A stretch of DNA of 64,000 nt, taken from NCBI RefSeq assembly GCF_019084545.1, contig NZ_JAHREP010000026.1, positions 1 through 64,000 on the forward strand. The letters run 5' to 3'. Of this stretch, positions 9,159-17,900 are shown piece after piece. Made by a program: the position numbers and the translations under genes. Positions within the stretch are counted from its first letter, which is position 1. Every line of letters begins with the position of its first letter. A model generated the notes under the pieces. It was not told the DNA's origin. It was given only the letters and a program-made list of their open reading frames with translations, and did no database searches. This stretch comes from Marinobacterium ramblicola. GTDB lineage: Bacteria > Pseudomonadota > Gammaproteobacteria > Pseudomonadales > Balneatricaceae.

Positions 9159-9581
9159 TCAGGGTTTTATCTTGCACAGCTTGTTGAGCAGGTCGTGCAA
9201 CAGCTCCATGTTCTCGTCGGAAAACTGTTCGGCCATGGCGCGGTAGCGCGCTTCCAGCGTTGGGCTGACGCGCTCGAACATATCGATCGCCTGCTGGGTC
9301 AGGCTGATCAGTACGCGGCGCTGATCTTCGGTCGACTTGCGGCGTTGAATGTAGCCCTGCTGTTCCAAGCGGCTGATGATGCCGGTGAGGCTGGGACTGA
9401 GGATGCAGCAGAGATCGGCGAGCTGTTTGGATTCCAGCTCCTTGTACTCGTACAGTGCGCGGATGACGCGCCACTGCTGCTCGGTCAGCGGAATCTCCTG
9501 TAGTACGGGACGGAAGAAGTTCATCGACGCTTCGCGCGCCTTGAGCAGTTTCAGCGGGATTGAGTCGTCGAATTTACGCAT
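9159..9581 (-). CDS. hpaR: MarR-type repressor of homoprotocatechuate degradation
   Basis: 140-residue winged-helix repressor. It aligns with E. coli HpaR from the N-terminal LLKAREASMNFFRPVL through LTEQQWRVIRAL and LSPSLTGIISRLEQQGYI to the basic wing KSTEDQRRVLISLT. HpaR is known to repress the homoprotocatechuate meta operon and itself, and to be relieved by pathway substrates. Here it lies directly upstream of hpaD on the same strand, with the two palindromes in between and a related one before its own start. Confidence 0.9.
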   Translation of the reverse strand: MRKFDDSIPLKLLKAREASMNFFRPVLQEIPLTEQQWRVIRALYEYKELESKQLADLCCILSPSLTGIISRLEQQGYIQRRKSTEDQRRVLISLTQQAIDMFERVSPTLEARYRAMAEQFSDENMELLHDLLNKLCKIKP

Positions 9582-9659
9582 AGTGTCGGTACCGTGCCGA
9601 TGAACGCATCTGCGGGCAGGTGAGTCAAATTTCTAAGTATTTATAGGGCTTTATTGTCA

Positions 9660-9671
9660 TTAATATATTAA
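9660..9671. promoter_or_regulatory. Third HpaR-like palindrome TTAATATATTAA
   Basis: A perfect 12-bp palindrome sharing both TTAA ends with the two sites near hpaD. It lies about 80 bp upstream of the hpaR start, where autoregulation would act. Confidence 0.55.
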
Positions 9672-9766
9672 CTAAAGTCCAGCCGAACTTAGGGATAATA
9701 CGTGGCATCGGTAGGCGTTGACCAGAGGGTTTCAGCCAGCATGCGCAGGGATGTTAAACCTAGGCT

Positions 9767-10696
9767 TTACCGCGTCCGACCTCCCGAGTGTATTGAGCCC
9801 TCCCAGCATTGAGCATCGCGAAAGCGTTCAGCCAGAAAGTCGAGCATGGTGCGTACCGATGCGGGCAGGTGACGACGGGACAGGTAAACGCCCCAGATCA
9901 CCAGTTCCGGCGGGTCCCATTCCGGCAACAGCTCGATTAGCGTACCGCGATCGGTCAGCGGGTTGGCCAGGTAGGTCGGCAGCTGGGCGATGCCGGCGCC
10001 GGCCTGGGCGGCCGCCATCAGGATGGAGGCTTCGTTGGCGGTCAGGTTGCCACTGATCTCGACATTGACCTCCTCTCCCTGCCGATTGCCGAAGCGCCAT
10101 TCGCTTCTGCCGAAATTGGTATAGGTCAGGCAGTTATGCGCGGTCAGCGCCTGCGGGTGGGTGGGTGTGCCTCTGGTCTGGAGGTAGCCAGGCGACGCAC
10201 AGATCACCGAGCGACAGGGCGCGATGCGACGCGCCACCAGGTTGGGATCCAGTTCGCCGGCGATACGGATCGCCAGATCCACCCGCTCCTCGACCAGGTC
10301 GACCGCGTGGTCGGCCACCATCAGATCCACTGAGACATCGGGATACAGCTTCAGATAATCGACCACGGCGTTGGTCAGATGGGCCTGGCCGAACGAGATG
10401 CTGGTGGTCATCCGCAGTTGCCCGCTCGGAGAGCTGTCACGCTGTCCGATGGTCGATCTCAAATCCTGAGTCAGCGCCAGCATCTGTTCACACTGTCGCA
10501 GGCAGGCTTCGCCCGCCTCGGTCAACGAAACCCGGCGGGTGGAGCGTTGCAGTAGACGAGTGCCCAACCAGCTTTCCAACTCGCTGACATAGCGCGTGAC
10601 CTTGACCCGGTTGATATCGAGATGCTCGGCGGCGGCGCTGAAACCGCCCCGCTTGGCAACCTCGACAAATACCTGCATGGCGGTTAAACGGTCCAT
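9767..10696 (-). CDS. LysR-family transcriptional regulator (CrgA-like)
   Basis: 309 residues. The N-terminal winged helix-turn-helix (about 1-60) reads MDRLTAMQVFVEVAKRGGFS then AAAEHLDINRVKVTRYVSELE, with LGTRLLQRSTRRVSLTEAG in the wing. A type 2 periplasmic-binding-like effector domain follows (about 90-300). It diverges from the nitroreductase remnant at 10873, whose ancestor it may have controlled. The effector is not predictable. The start is inferred from homology; the ribosome-binding site is weak. Confidence 0.88.
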   Translation of the reverse strand: MDRLTAMQVFVEVAKRGGFSAAAEHLDINRVKVTRYVSELESWLGTRLLQRSTRRVSLTEAGEACLRQCEQMLALTQDLRSTIGQRDSSPSGQLRMTTSISFGQAHLTNAVVDYLKLYPDVSVDLMVADHAVDLVEERVDLAIRIAGELDPNLVARRIAPCRSVICASPGYLQTRGTPTHPQALTAHNCLTYTNFGRSEWRFGNRQGEEVNVEISGNLTANEASILMAAAQAGAGIAQLPTYLANPLTDRGTLIELLPEWDPPELVIWGVYLSRRHLPASVRTMLDFLAERFRDAQCWEGSIHSGGRTR

Positions 10697-10872
10697 ATAT
10701 GCTCAATAATTGAAATAATAAGTAACATTTTTGGGCGTATTTGCGATCCAATCAAGAGGGTAGAGTAGCGTCAACTGAAACAAGCCGAGGCAGATGCTCG
10801 GATCGCTGCCGGCTTAGACTGGTGATCAGCATTGAGCTGTCCGGTACCCTACACCCGATTGGAGATTGAACA

Positions 10873-11209
10873 TTGAAAACTGCATTGAATCAGGACGCTC
10901 TCGACCGACTGTTCTTTAAGGCACACAGCTACAACCAATTCTCCGACCGGCCAGTCGACGACGACACCATTGCCAAGCTCTTTCCGCAACGCCTCCCTGC
11001 AGGGCGCATACCTGATCATGGCGGCGCGAGCGTTGGGGCTGGACTGCGGCGCGATGAGCGGCTTCGATCCGCACCAGGTAAACCAGGCGTTCTTCCCGGA
11101 GGGGCGCTGGAAGGTCAATTTCATCGTCAACTTGGGTTACGGCGTCGAGGGCGGTCATCATCCGCGTGGCGATCGTCTCCGCTTCGACCAGGTCGTGCAG
11201 ATTCTGTAA
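10873..11209 (+). pseudogene. Degraded nitroreductase (RutE-like) with internal deletion and frameshift
   Basis: Remnant of a malonic-semialdehyde reductase/nitroreductase of the RutE type. The first frame (from TTG 10873) gives the family N-terminus ([20 protein letters not shown]) up to about 10980. The homology then jumps to another frame at about 10976 with [20 protein letters not shown] and ends [14 protein letters not shown]-like. Compared with the roughly 196-residue RutE, some 80 central residues, including much of the FMN site, are missing and the two parts are out of frame. No functional enzyme is expected. Confidence 0.85.
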
Positions 11210-11219
11210 GGAGGAGCTC

Positions 11220-11852
11220 GTGAGAAAGCCGATACTGCACTACATCTTCGACCCGCTGTGCGGCTGGTGCTACGCCGCGGAACCTCTGATCGATGCGATC
11301 CAGGCAATGGATGCGTTCGAACTGGTGCTGCATGGAGGCGGCTTGATGCGTGGTCAGGCGATCGCACCGGCGATGCGCCGGCATATCATCGCCAGTGATC
11401 GTCGCATTGGGCAACTCACCGGCCAGCCCTTCGGTGACGCCTATCTGAACGGGCTGCTGCAGGACGCCGCTACGGTGCTAAATTCGCTGCCGCCGATCAC
11501 GGCGATTCGGGCGGTGGCGGCGCTGGGAGCCGATCCCCTGGCGATGCAGGCGGCGATCCAGCATGCGCACTATGTCGACGGATGCAGGGTGTCCGAACTC
11601 GATACCCTGGTCGAACTGGCCGCCGGGCTCGGCCTGGAGGCGGAACCCTTCCGCAGCGCCTTTTCGCAGCAGAGCGAGTCGGTCATGGCCCATATCGATG
11701 AAACCCGGCGGATGCTGGACGCCAACGGTGGCGGCGGCTTTCCCACGCTGTTGCTGGAGACGGAAGGAGGCCTGCGTCGGCTTGAGGTCTCCAGCTACTA
11801 TGGTCAGCCGGAGCGCTGGACCCAGTTCCTGCATACGCTGCATTCCCGCTGA
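11220..11852 (+). CDS. DsbA-family thioredoxin-fold protein with CGWC motif
   Basis: 210 residues. It begins RKPILHYIFDPLCGWCYAAE, with the CGWC redox pair near residue 14, and continues with the helical insertion and GGGGFPTLLL (cis-proline) typical of the FrnE/DsbA superfamily. No signal peptide is visible, so it is predicted to be cytosolic, like FrnE-type disulfide isomerases or 2-hydroxychromene-isomerase relatives. GTG 11220 is preceded by a near-consensus AAGGAGG at ideal spacing, which excludes the longer frame from 11166. It lies immediately after the nitroreductase remnant and was probably its operon partner. The substrate is unknown. Confidence 0.8.
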   Translation: MRKPILHYIFDPLCGWCYAAEPLIDAIQAMDAFELVLHGGGLMRGQAIAPAMRRHIIASDRRIGQLTGQPFGDAYLNGLLQDAATVLNSLPPITAIRAVAALGADPLAMQAAIQHAHYVDGCRVSELDTLVELAAGLGLEAEPFRSAFSQQSESVMAHIDETRRMLDANGGGGFPTLLLETEGGLRRLEVSSYYGQPERWTQFLHTLHSR

Positions 11853-11858
11853 GTTGAT

Positions 11859-11880
11859 AGGGCTGGCTCTGTCCAGCCCT
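11859..11880 (+). terminator. Hairpin terminator after the DsbA-like gene
   Basis: AGGGCTGG and CCAGCCCT pair around a 6-nt loop, followed by a T/C-rich tract rather than a pure T-run. Confidence 0.6.
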
Positions 11881-11966
11881 TATCTTGTCTATCTTTTCTT
11901 GGCTTGTCGGACAGGAAAACAGGTATCCTTGCTTCACCTCCCCACTGACACCGATCAAGATCAGCC

Positions 11967-12884
11967 ATGGACCAGACCACCAAAAGCGGCGTCCTCTACG
12001 CCCTGACCGCCTATATCCTGTGGGCAGTTGCGCCCGTTTACTTCAAGGTGATGAAGGATATCCCGGCGGTGGAGATTCTGGCACACCGCATCATCTGGTC
12101 CTTTCTGCTGACGCTTGGTCTGATCCTGCTGCTGAAAAAACGCGATGTGCTGCTGGCCGCGCTACGCTCGGCGCGCGCGCGCTGGGCTCTGCTTGCCTCC
12201 ACCGCGCTGATCGGATTGAACTGGGGTGTCTTTATCTGGGCGGTCAACGCCAACCTGATGTTGAGCGCCAGTCTGGGCTATTACATCAACCCGCTGATCA
12301 ACATCCTGCTGGGTATGCTGTTTTTTCGTGAACGGCTGGACCGGGTGCGTACGCTCGCCGTCTCTCTGTGCGTCGTTGCCGTGCTGTTCGAATTGATCCA
12401 GTTCGGGCGCCTGCCCTGGGTTGCCCTTATATTGGCCTCCACCTTCGGGTTGTACGGCCTGGTGCGCAAGAAGCTCGGGGTCGACAGCTTTACCGGCATG
12501 GCGCTGGAAACCGGCCTGCTGCTGCCGCTTGCAGCGGGCTACCTGTTGTTCAGTAGCAGTCCGGGCAGCGAGCCGGCTCACCATACGGCCGTCACCTATC
12601 TACTGCTGTTCGCCGCCGGTCCGATCACCATGGTGCCGCTGATGTGTTTCGCGGCGGCGGCCAATAGGATCAGCCTGACGGCACTGGGTTTTTTCCAGTA
12701 CATTGCGCCAAGCGGCATGTTTCTGCTGGCGGTATTCGTGTACGACGAGCCGATGAGTACGGGCAAACTGGTCACCTTCGGGCTGATCTGGACAGCGCTT
12801 GGCATCATGACCGTCGACTCGTTGCGTAGATGGCGGCAAGCGAAACGGCTGCTGCGACCGTCGGCGGCCGCTAAAGTGGATTGA
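11967..12884 (+). CDS. rarD: RarD-type EamA/DMT inner-membrane transporter
   Basis: 305 residues with about ten hydrophobic helices in two five-helix repeats, as in the drug/metabolite transporter superfamily. It matches RarD in its N-terminus (SGVLYALTAYILWAVAPVYF), ILAHRIIWSFLL, the run NWGVFIWAVN and LGYYINPL, and the C-terminal FFQYIAPSGMFLLAVFVY. RarD was named from chloramphenicol resistance, but its physiological substrate is unknown. It is flanked by hairpins on both sides and appears to be a single-gene unit. Confidence 0.9.
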   Translation: MDQTTKSGVLYALTAYILWAVAPVYFKVMKDIPAVEILAHRIIWSFLLTLGLILLLKKRDVLLAALRSARARWALLASTALIGLNWGVFIWAVNANLMLSASLGYYINPLINILLGMLFFRERLDRVRTLAVSLCVVAVLFELIQFGRLPWVALILASTFGLYGLVRKKLGVDSFTGMALETGLLLPLAAGYLLFSSSPGSEPAHHTAVTYLLLFAAGPITMVPLMCFAAAANRISLTALGFFQYIAPSGMFLLAVFVYDEPMSTGKLVTFGLIWTALGIMTVDSLRRWRQAKRLLRPSAAAKVD

Positions 12885-12953
12885 TGCGAGGTATTCGATT
12901 GGATTGGAGGGTAATTGACCTGGCAATAAGATCAATCGATGCAGACTCACTAT

Positions 12954-12992
12954 CCGATTTTGGCAAATGTGGCGTCGACGGTTGCCAATCGG
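12954..12992. promoter_or_regulatory. Inverted repeat TTGGCAA-N15-TTGCCAA
   Basis: Perfect 7-bp arms at 12960-12966 and 12982-12988, centres 22 bp apart, extended by CCGATT/AATCGG. It sits between rarD and the AraC-type gene. It could be a terminator hairpin without a T-run, or an operator with two-turn spacing. Confidence 0.5.
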
Positions 12993-13048
12993 CATGAAAA
13001 TTGTTCTGATTAAAAAATAATCATAACAAGAAAGTCGGTGTTGCCGTC

Positions 13049-14041
13049 ATGCACCTAGAGCACGTTGAAATACCTTTTGAGCGTTTCGGCCTCCGTCATC
13101 GCCATACCCGCAATGTCGAAGATCATGCACGCGGTTTCAGCGGTTGGGAGATGCGCTACAACCAGGTCACTCCTGGCCTGTTCGAAGGCAGCATAACCGA
13201 GCTGGACCTGGACGGCATGCAGCTGATCAGAGACCGGGCCAATCAGGCGATGGTGAAAAGTGGTCAGTCCTGGGACGGTGCGGTGACATTCAGTCTGCCG
13301 TTGGCGGCGAAAGATCACTCGTTCTATTGCGACGGTCGCGCGATCAACGTGCAGAGCGTCCTGGCCGGGGCGGGCGATCAGTTGCCGGATCTGTGCACGC
13401 CCGCCGACGTGGATCTGCTATGCGTTGCGGTCGATAAGTCTCTGCTTGAGACGATGCTGGCGAAGCAGCAACGTGACCTCAGGCTGGATTTGAACGTTGT
13501 AGCGGGCTGCTTTCAGTTGGCTAATTTCTCCTGCCGTGAAGAGCTTGCGAGCCTTATTAATAGTGTCACGGACAGAGAGGGGCCGGGACTATTGGCTCAC
13601 ACGGCGATTCGAGCCGGCATCCGCGATACGGTCCTGCTGCACCTGCTGGATCTGATCGACTCCGAGGAGGTTACCCCGCTCTCCTCTACCGCGCGTAAGC
13701 GGATCGTCGACCGGGCCTGTGAGTTCGCATTGAGCCATCGCGACAACCCACCCTCCATCATGGATCTGTGTAACCACGTCGGTGCCAGTCGCCGTAAGCT
13801 GCAGTACTGCTTTCAGGAGACGCTTGGCGTCAACCCTGTCGCCTACCTGAGGATATTACGGCTTAACGCCGTACACCGCGCGCTGTTGCAGGCCGATTCG
13901 ACCATCACCGTTCAAGATATTGCCGCGAACTGGGGGTTTTGGCACCTGAGCCGTTTCGCCGCCGAGTATCGGCAGCTGTTCGGTGAGCGTCCCTCGGATA
14001 CCCTGAGTCGAGCGCGGCAATATTGTGCTGATTTCGGATAA
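13049..14041 (+). CDS. AraC-family transcriptional regulator
   Basis: 330 residues. The N-terminal half (about 1-200) is a ligand-sensing domain without a recognisable cupin signature. The C-terminal part (about 225-325) is the AraC double helix-turn-helix, with the first helix pair around MDLCNHVGASRRKLQYCFQE and the second at TVQDIAANWGFWHLSRFAAE then YRQLFGERPSDTL. The organisation resembles EutR/FeaR-type activators. It stands just upstream of the MetA-like outer-membrane gene, MFS transporter and amidase on the same strand, so it probably controls them. The inducer is unknown. Confidence 0.86.
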   Translation: MHLEHVEIPFERFGLRHRHTRNVEDHARGFSGWEMRYNQVTPGLFEGSITELDLDGMQLIRDRANQAMVKSGQSWDGAVTFSLPLAAKDHSFYCDGRAINVQSVLAGAGDQLPDLCTPADVDLLCVAVDKSLLETMLAKQQRDLRLDLNVVAGCFQLANFSCREELASLINSVTDREGPGLLAHTAIRAGIRDTVLLHLLDLIDSEEVTPLSSTARKRIVDRACEFALSHRDNPPSIMDLCNHVGASRRKLQYCFQETLGVNPVAYLRILRLNAVHRALLQADSTITVQDIAANWGFWHLSRFAAEYRQLFGERPSDTLSRARQYCADFG

Positions 14042-14107
14042 CCCATCGGGCTGACTCCTTTGTAGTGTGATTGTTGTATCGAACAACAAAAAACACCGGA
14101 GTAGCCA

Positions 14108-15028
14108 ATGCGTCCAAAAACAATAACGCGTGCCGTTGGCGGCGCGATCCTGATTCTATCTGCGGCTTCCGTGCAGGCGACCGAAGGCGGTGCGCCGACC
14201 ACTGCCTTTGGTCTGTACGATTTCGGTGCCGGCTTTATGCCGCCGGCGACGCCGAATGGCGCGTTTGGAACCCGTGTGGCCTTCTATTCGGCCAATAAAC
14301 TCAAGGACAACTCGGGCGGGGATGCGCCGGTGGATCTGTCCCTCGACGTCCTGTCGGTCAGTTTGGCCCATGTACGGATGACGGATTATGAGCTCTGGGG
14401 CGCCAAGTATGGTTGGAGTGCCGTACTGCCGTTCTTCCGCATGGATGCATCGCTGAATGTACCGACACCTTTCGGTACCTTTTCCGACAGTGCCGAGCTG
14501 TTCCGCCAGGCGGATATGACGGTGACACCGCTGATTCTGCAATGGAACCCCTCGCGCAACTTGGGCGTGAACGCCCAGTTCCAGATCCAGGCACCGACCG
14601 GCGATTATGACAAGAACCGTTTGGTGTCGCCGGGTTTGAACCACTGGACCTTCTCACCGATTCTCAACGCCAGCTATATCTCCGATACCGGTTTTGAGCT
14701 CTCCTCCAGCTTCCAGCTCGATTTCAATACCCGTAACGATGACACGGACTATCGCAGTGGCACCGAGTATCGCCATGAGTTCGCGGTCGGTCAGCACGTC
14801 AAGGAGTGGACTGTGGGGCTGGGTGGCTACTACTACCGCCAGATCAGCGATGACAAAGGCCCGGGGCTGACCAATGGCAACCGTGCACAGGTGTTCGCGG
14901 CGGGGCCTGCGCTGAGCTTCTTCCGACCGGGCTTGCCGGCGGTATGGCTGCATGCCTACAAGGAGTTCGATGCGGAAAACCGCACCGAGGGCTATCAACT
15001 GGCACTGCGCATCGCGCAGAGCTTTTGA
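14108..15028 (+). CDS. MetA/SphA-like outer-membrane protein of phenol-type meta-pathway loci
   Basis: 306 residues with a signal peptide cleaved after ...AASVQA (about residue 24) and a beta-barrel-like pattern ending in phenylalanine (RIAQSF). This matches the family found beside aromatic meta-cleavage genes and thought to aid uptake of hydrophobic substrates across the outer membrane. GGAG precedes the ATG. Two genes follow in the same direction: an MFS transporter and an amidase, so substrate import through both membranes and hydrolysis of an amide bond is a reasonable reading. Confidence 0.78.
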   Translation: MRPKTITRAVGGAILILSAASVQATEGGAPTTAFGLYDFGAGFMPPATPNGAFGTRVAFYSANKLKDNSGGDAPVDLSLDVLSVSLAHVRMTDYELWGAKYGWSAVLPFFRMDASLNVPTPFGTFSDSAELFRQADMTVTPLILQWNPSRNLGVNAQFQIQAPTGDYDKNRLVSPGLNHWTFSPILNASYISDTGFELSSSFQLDFNTRNDDTDYRSGTEYRHEFAVGQHVKEWTVGLGGYYYRQISDDKGPGLTNGNRAQVFAAGPALSFFRPGLPAVWLHAYKEFDAENRTEGYQLALRIAQSF

Positions 15029-15043
15029 TGAGGAGTGGCAGTC

Positions 15044-16264
15044 ATGAGTGAAGTGAATACAGTACCCCGTCAGGCCACGGGGCGGCGCGAAGGTGCGGTG
15101 ATCATGGCGGGCAGCAGCCTGACCATCATGGGCGCGGTGATGGTGGCGCCTATCCTGCCGAAACTGGGAGCCGAGTTTGGCCCGATAGAATCTAACGCCG
15201 ATGTGCTGGTGCCCATAGCGATCACCGGGCCTGCTCTGGCCATTGCGCTGTTTGCCCCCGTTGCGGGTTGGTTGGCCGACCGTGTCGGTCGTAAGAACCT
15301 GCTGGTTATCGCCACGCTGCTGTACGCGTTGCTGGGCGCCATTCCGGCCTTGCTGAACGACCTGCAGGCGATTGTCGGCGTACGCCTGCTGTTCGGCTGT
15401 ACCGAAGCCGCGATCATGACCTGCTGTGCCACGCTGATTGCCGACTACTGGCGCGGTGAAGAGCGGTTCAGGTACGTCAACTACCAGGTGGTCACCATAG
15501 GGGTAGTGGGGGCGCTGTTCTTCGTCATAGGCGGAGCGCTGGGCGAGCACTCCTGGCGTACGCCTTTCTATCTCTACATTCTGCCGATACTGCTGGTGCC
15601 GTTGATGATGAAGGTGCTGTGGGAGCCGCGTCATCATGCTGAAAGCACGAACTCGAATGATCCGGAACAGGTCAACTTCTGGGCTCTGCTGGTCGGCTAC
15701 ATTCTGGTATGCGCCGGGATGATCCTGAACTTTATCGTGCCGGTGCAGAGCCCTGCTCTACTGGTCAGTATGGGTATTACCTCCAGTACCCTGATCGGCG
15801 CCGCCTCCGGTCTCGGTTTGCTGGCAACTCTCGCCGGTGCACTGTTCTGGCCGCTGCTGCGACGCCGGCTCGGCATTCGCGGCTGCAATGCGCTGCTGTT
15901 GGCGCTGATTGCCGTGGGGCTTTGGTTGCTTGCCGGCGCGCAGAGCTACAACGGCGTGCTGGTGGCGGTGTTCATTCACGGTGTTGGTGCCGGTCTCCTG
16001 GTGCCCAACGTCATGGCACCCGTGATGAATGCGCTGACCGCCGCAACGCGCGGCAGGGGGATGGGTGGTTTCACCGCCAGTCTCTATATCGGCCAGTTCG
16101 TCAGCCCGCTGGTGGTGGCGGGAATGCTGGCCCAAGGCGGAGATCTGCGCAGCGTAATCGCGACCCTGTCATACGCCTCGCTGGCCGGCGCCGGCGTCTG
16201 GTTGCTGGCGCGACTGATTCCTGGACGTGCAGCGCAGGGCGCAGCAAACAGCTCCATGAGCTGA
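15044..16264 (+). CDS. MFS transporter (aromatic-acid/sugar-type)
   Basis: About 406 residues with twelve hydrophobic segments. The MFS loop 2-3 signature is visible as GWLADRVGRKNLLV. It has a short cytosolic N-terminus and a second half repeat beginning near NFWALLVGYILV. ATG 15044 has GAGGAG nine bases upstream; a GTG at 15035 is less likely. It lies 15 bases after the MetA-like gene, so the two are co-transcribed and probably act on the same compound. The substrate cannot be assigned. Confidence 0.85.
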   Translation: MSEVNTVPRQATGRREGAVIMAGSSLTIMGAVMVAPILPKLGAEFGPIESNADVLVPIAITGPALAIALFAPVAGWLADRVGRKNLLVIATLLYALLGAIPALLNDLQAIVGVRLLFGCTEAAIMTCCATLIADYWRGEERFRYVNYQVVTIGVVGALFFVIGGALGEHSWRTPFYLYILPILLVPLMMKVLWEPRHHAESTNSNDPEQVNFWALLVGYILVCAGMILNFIVPVQSPALLVSMGITSSTLIGAASGLGLLATLAGALFWPLLRRRLGIRGCNALLLALIAVGLWLLAGAQSYNGVLVAVFIHGVGAGLLVPNVMAPVMNALTAATRGRGMGGFTASLYIGQFVSPLVVAGMLAQGGDLRSVIATLSYASLAGAGVWLLARLIPGRAAQGAANSSMS

Positions 16265-16345
16265 CCGTCGAACACTTATTTGCATTTGAGTGCCATTCGC
16301 TCTTCCCCCAAGGATGGCGCTCGTTTTTATCCAAAAGGTAACTGC

Positions 16346-17785
16346 ATGCAGAATATACAAGCGCAGATCGATCGATCGGATGCGACAGATCTGGCCAGGC
16401 TGGTTCGTGCGGGTGAAGTGCAGCCGCACGAATTGCTGGAGGCGACTATCGAGCGTCTGGAGCAGGTCAATCCGGCACTGAATGCGGTGGCGGAAAAGCT
16501 ATACGATCAAGCACGGCAACAAACACCGGTGGAGGGCCCCTTTTTCGGTGTACCGACCCTGACCAAGGATCTGTTCGCACCGCTGGCGGAAGCGCGCATG
16601 GCCAACGGGTCTCTGGCTCTGGGCGAGGCGCGCCCCGGGTTGGATGACGAGCTCGTTGGCCGCTGGCGGCGGGCGGGTTTCGTGTTTGTTGGAACCTCGA
16701 CCTCGCCGGAGTTCGGCACCTCGTACACGACCGAGTCCACCCGTTTCGGTGCGACCCGCAACCCCTGGAATACCGAGCGCAGTGCCGGTGGCTCCAGTGG
16801 CGGTGCGGCAGCGTTGGTGGCGTCGCGTGTAGTGCCGATCGCGCACGGTAACGATGGCGGTGGTTCTCTCAGAGTACCGGCTTCCTGCTGTGGTGTGTTT
16901 GGCTTCAAGCCCAGCCGAGGTCTGATGCCGAACGGTCCTCTGGTCGGCGAAGGCTGGGGCGGCATGGGGACAGGTCATGCGATTTCGCTATCGGTGCGGG
17001 ACAGCGCGGCGCTGCTGGATGTCACCGCCGGCGCCGACCTGGGTGCACCCTACGCGGCACCAAGCCGCCCCGGTTCCTATGTCGAGGCGATGCAGCGTCC
17101 GCTCAAGCCTCTACGCATCGCACTGGTGGAGCAGATGGCGCCCTGGCCGTCGTCGCCTGAAGCGTTGGCCGCGGTGCGTCATGCAGCAAAACTGTGTGAA
17201 AACCTTGGCCATCAGGTCTCGCCGGTAACCCTGCCGGTCGATCTGCCGCAGTTCTTCGCGATGGCGTTCGACATCATCGGCCCGAACACGCGCAACTATG
17301 TGGAGTTGCTGGGTGCGATGCGTGGGGCACCGGTAACGGAAGAGGAGCTGGAACCGCGTACCCGGATCTACCTGAGAGAGAAGGGCGATATCGGTGCCGT
17401 GCAGTATGTGCAGGCGATCGAAGGGATTCACGCCCTCGGTCGCACCTTCGCCAATTTCATGCGCGATTACGACCTGATTCTAACGCCCACGTTGACACGC
17501 GAACCGCCGCTGATCGGTACGCTTGATGTTGTCGATGACAAGGCTGATATGGGGACGCTGATCGAGTGTTTCCACAGCTACTCGCCCTATACTGCGCTGT
17601 TCAATGCGACCGGTCAGCCAGCGATGTCGGTACCGCTGTACTGGTCCGCGAGTGGATTACCGATCGGTGCGCACTTTGCCGGGCGTTTCGGTGAGGAGAG
17701 CACGCTATTGGCACTGGCTCATCAGTTGGAGCAGGCACAGCCCTGGGCGCAACGCCGTCCGCCGGTAAACGCCTGCATGGGCTGA
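16346..17785 (+). CDS. Amidase (amidase-signature family)
   Basis: 479 residues. Amidase-signature hydrolase with the full Ser-cisSer-Lys triad: lysine in VPTLTKDLFA, the glycine/serine loop SAGGSSGGAAALVA and the nucleophile loop GGGSLRVPASCCG. It would split a carboxamide to acid and ammonia in the cytosol. ATG 16346 is preferred over a frame extension to 16280 that has no homology. It is the last gene of the MetA-MFS-amidase operon and is followed by a good terminator. It is distinct from iacH at 61465. Indoleacetamide or other aryl amides are possible substrates, but this is only context. Confidence 0.88.
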   Translation: MQNIQAQIDRSDATDLARLVRAGEVQPHELLEATIERLEQVNPALNAVAEKLYDQARQQTPVEGPFFGVPTLTKDLFAPLAEARMANGSLALGEARPGLDDELVGRWRRAGFVFVGTSTSPEFGTSYTTESTRFGATRNPWNTERSAGGSSGGAAALVASRVVPIAHGNDGGGSLRVPASCCGVFGFKPSRGLMPNGPLVGEGWGGMGTGHAISLSVRDSAALLDVTAGADLGAPYAAPSRPGSYVEAMQRPLKPLRIALVEQMAPWPSSPEALAAVRHAAKLCENLGHQVSPVTLPVDLPQFFAMAFDIIGPNTRNYVELLGAMRGAPVTEEELEPRTRIYLREKGDIGAVQYVQAIEGIHALGRTFANFMRDYDLILTPTLTREPPLIGTLDVVDDKADMGTLIECFHSYSPYTALFNATGQPAMSVPLYWSASGLPIGAHFAGRFGEESTLLALAHQLEQAQPWAQRRPPVNACMG

Positions 17786-17859
17786 TCAGTTTACCCTGTC
17801 CGGGCACAGTGTCTCGGGCAGGGGGTAAAAGGCAATACGGCACCTCTGTAGTGTTCTTC

Positions 17860-17885
17860 GCCCCGGCTAACCCCGGGGCTTTTTT
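17860..17885 (+). terminator. Rho-independent terminator after the amidase
   Basis: Seven GC pairs (17860-17866 with 17873-17879), a 6-nt loop and TTTTTT. It separates the rightward operon from the leftward TRAP genes. Confidence 0.88.
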
Positions 17886-17900
17886 CTAATAGTTGACCCG

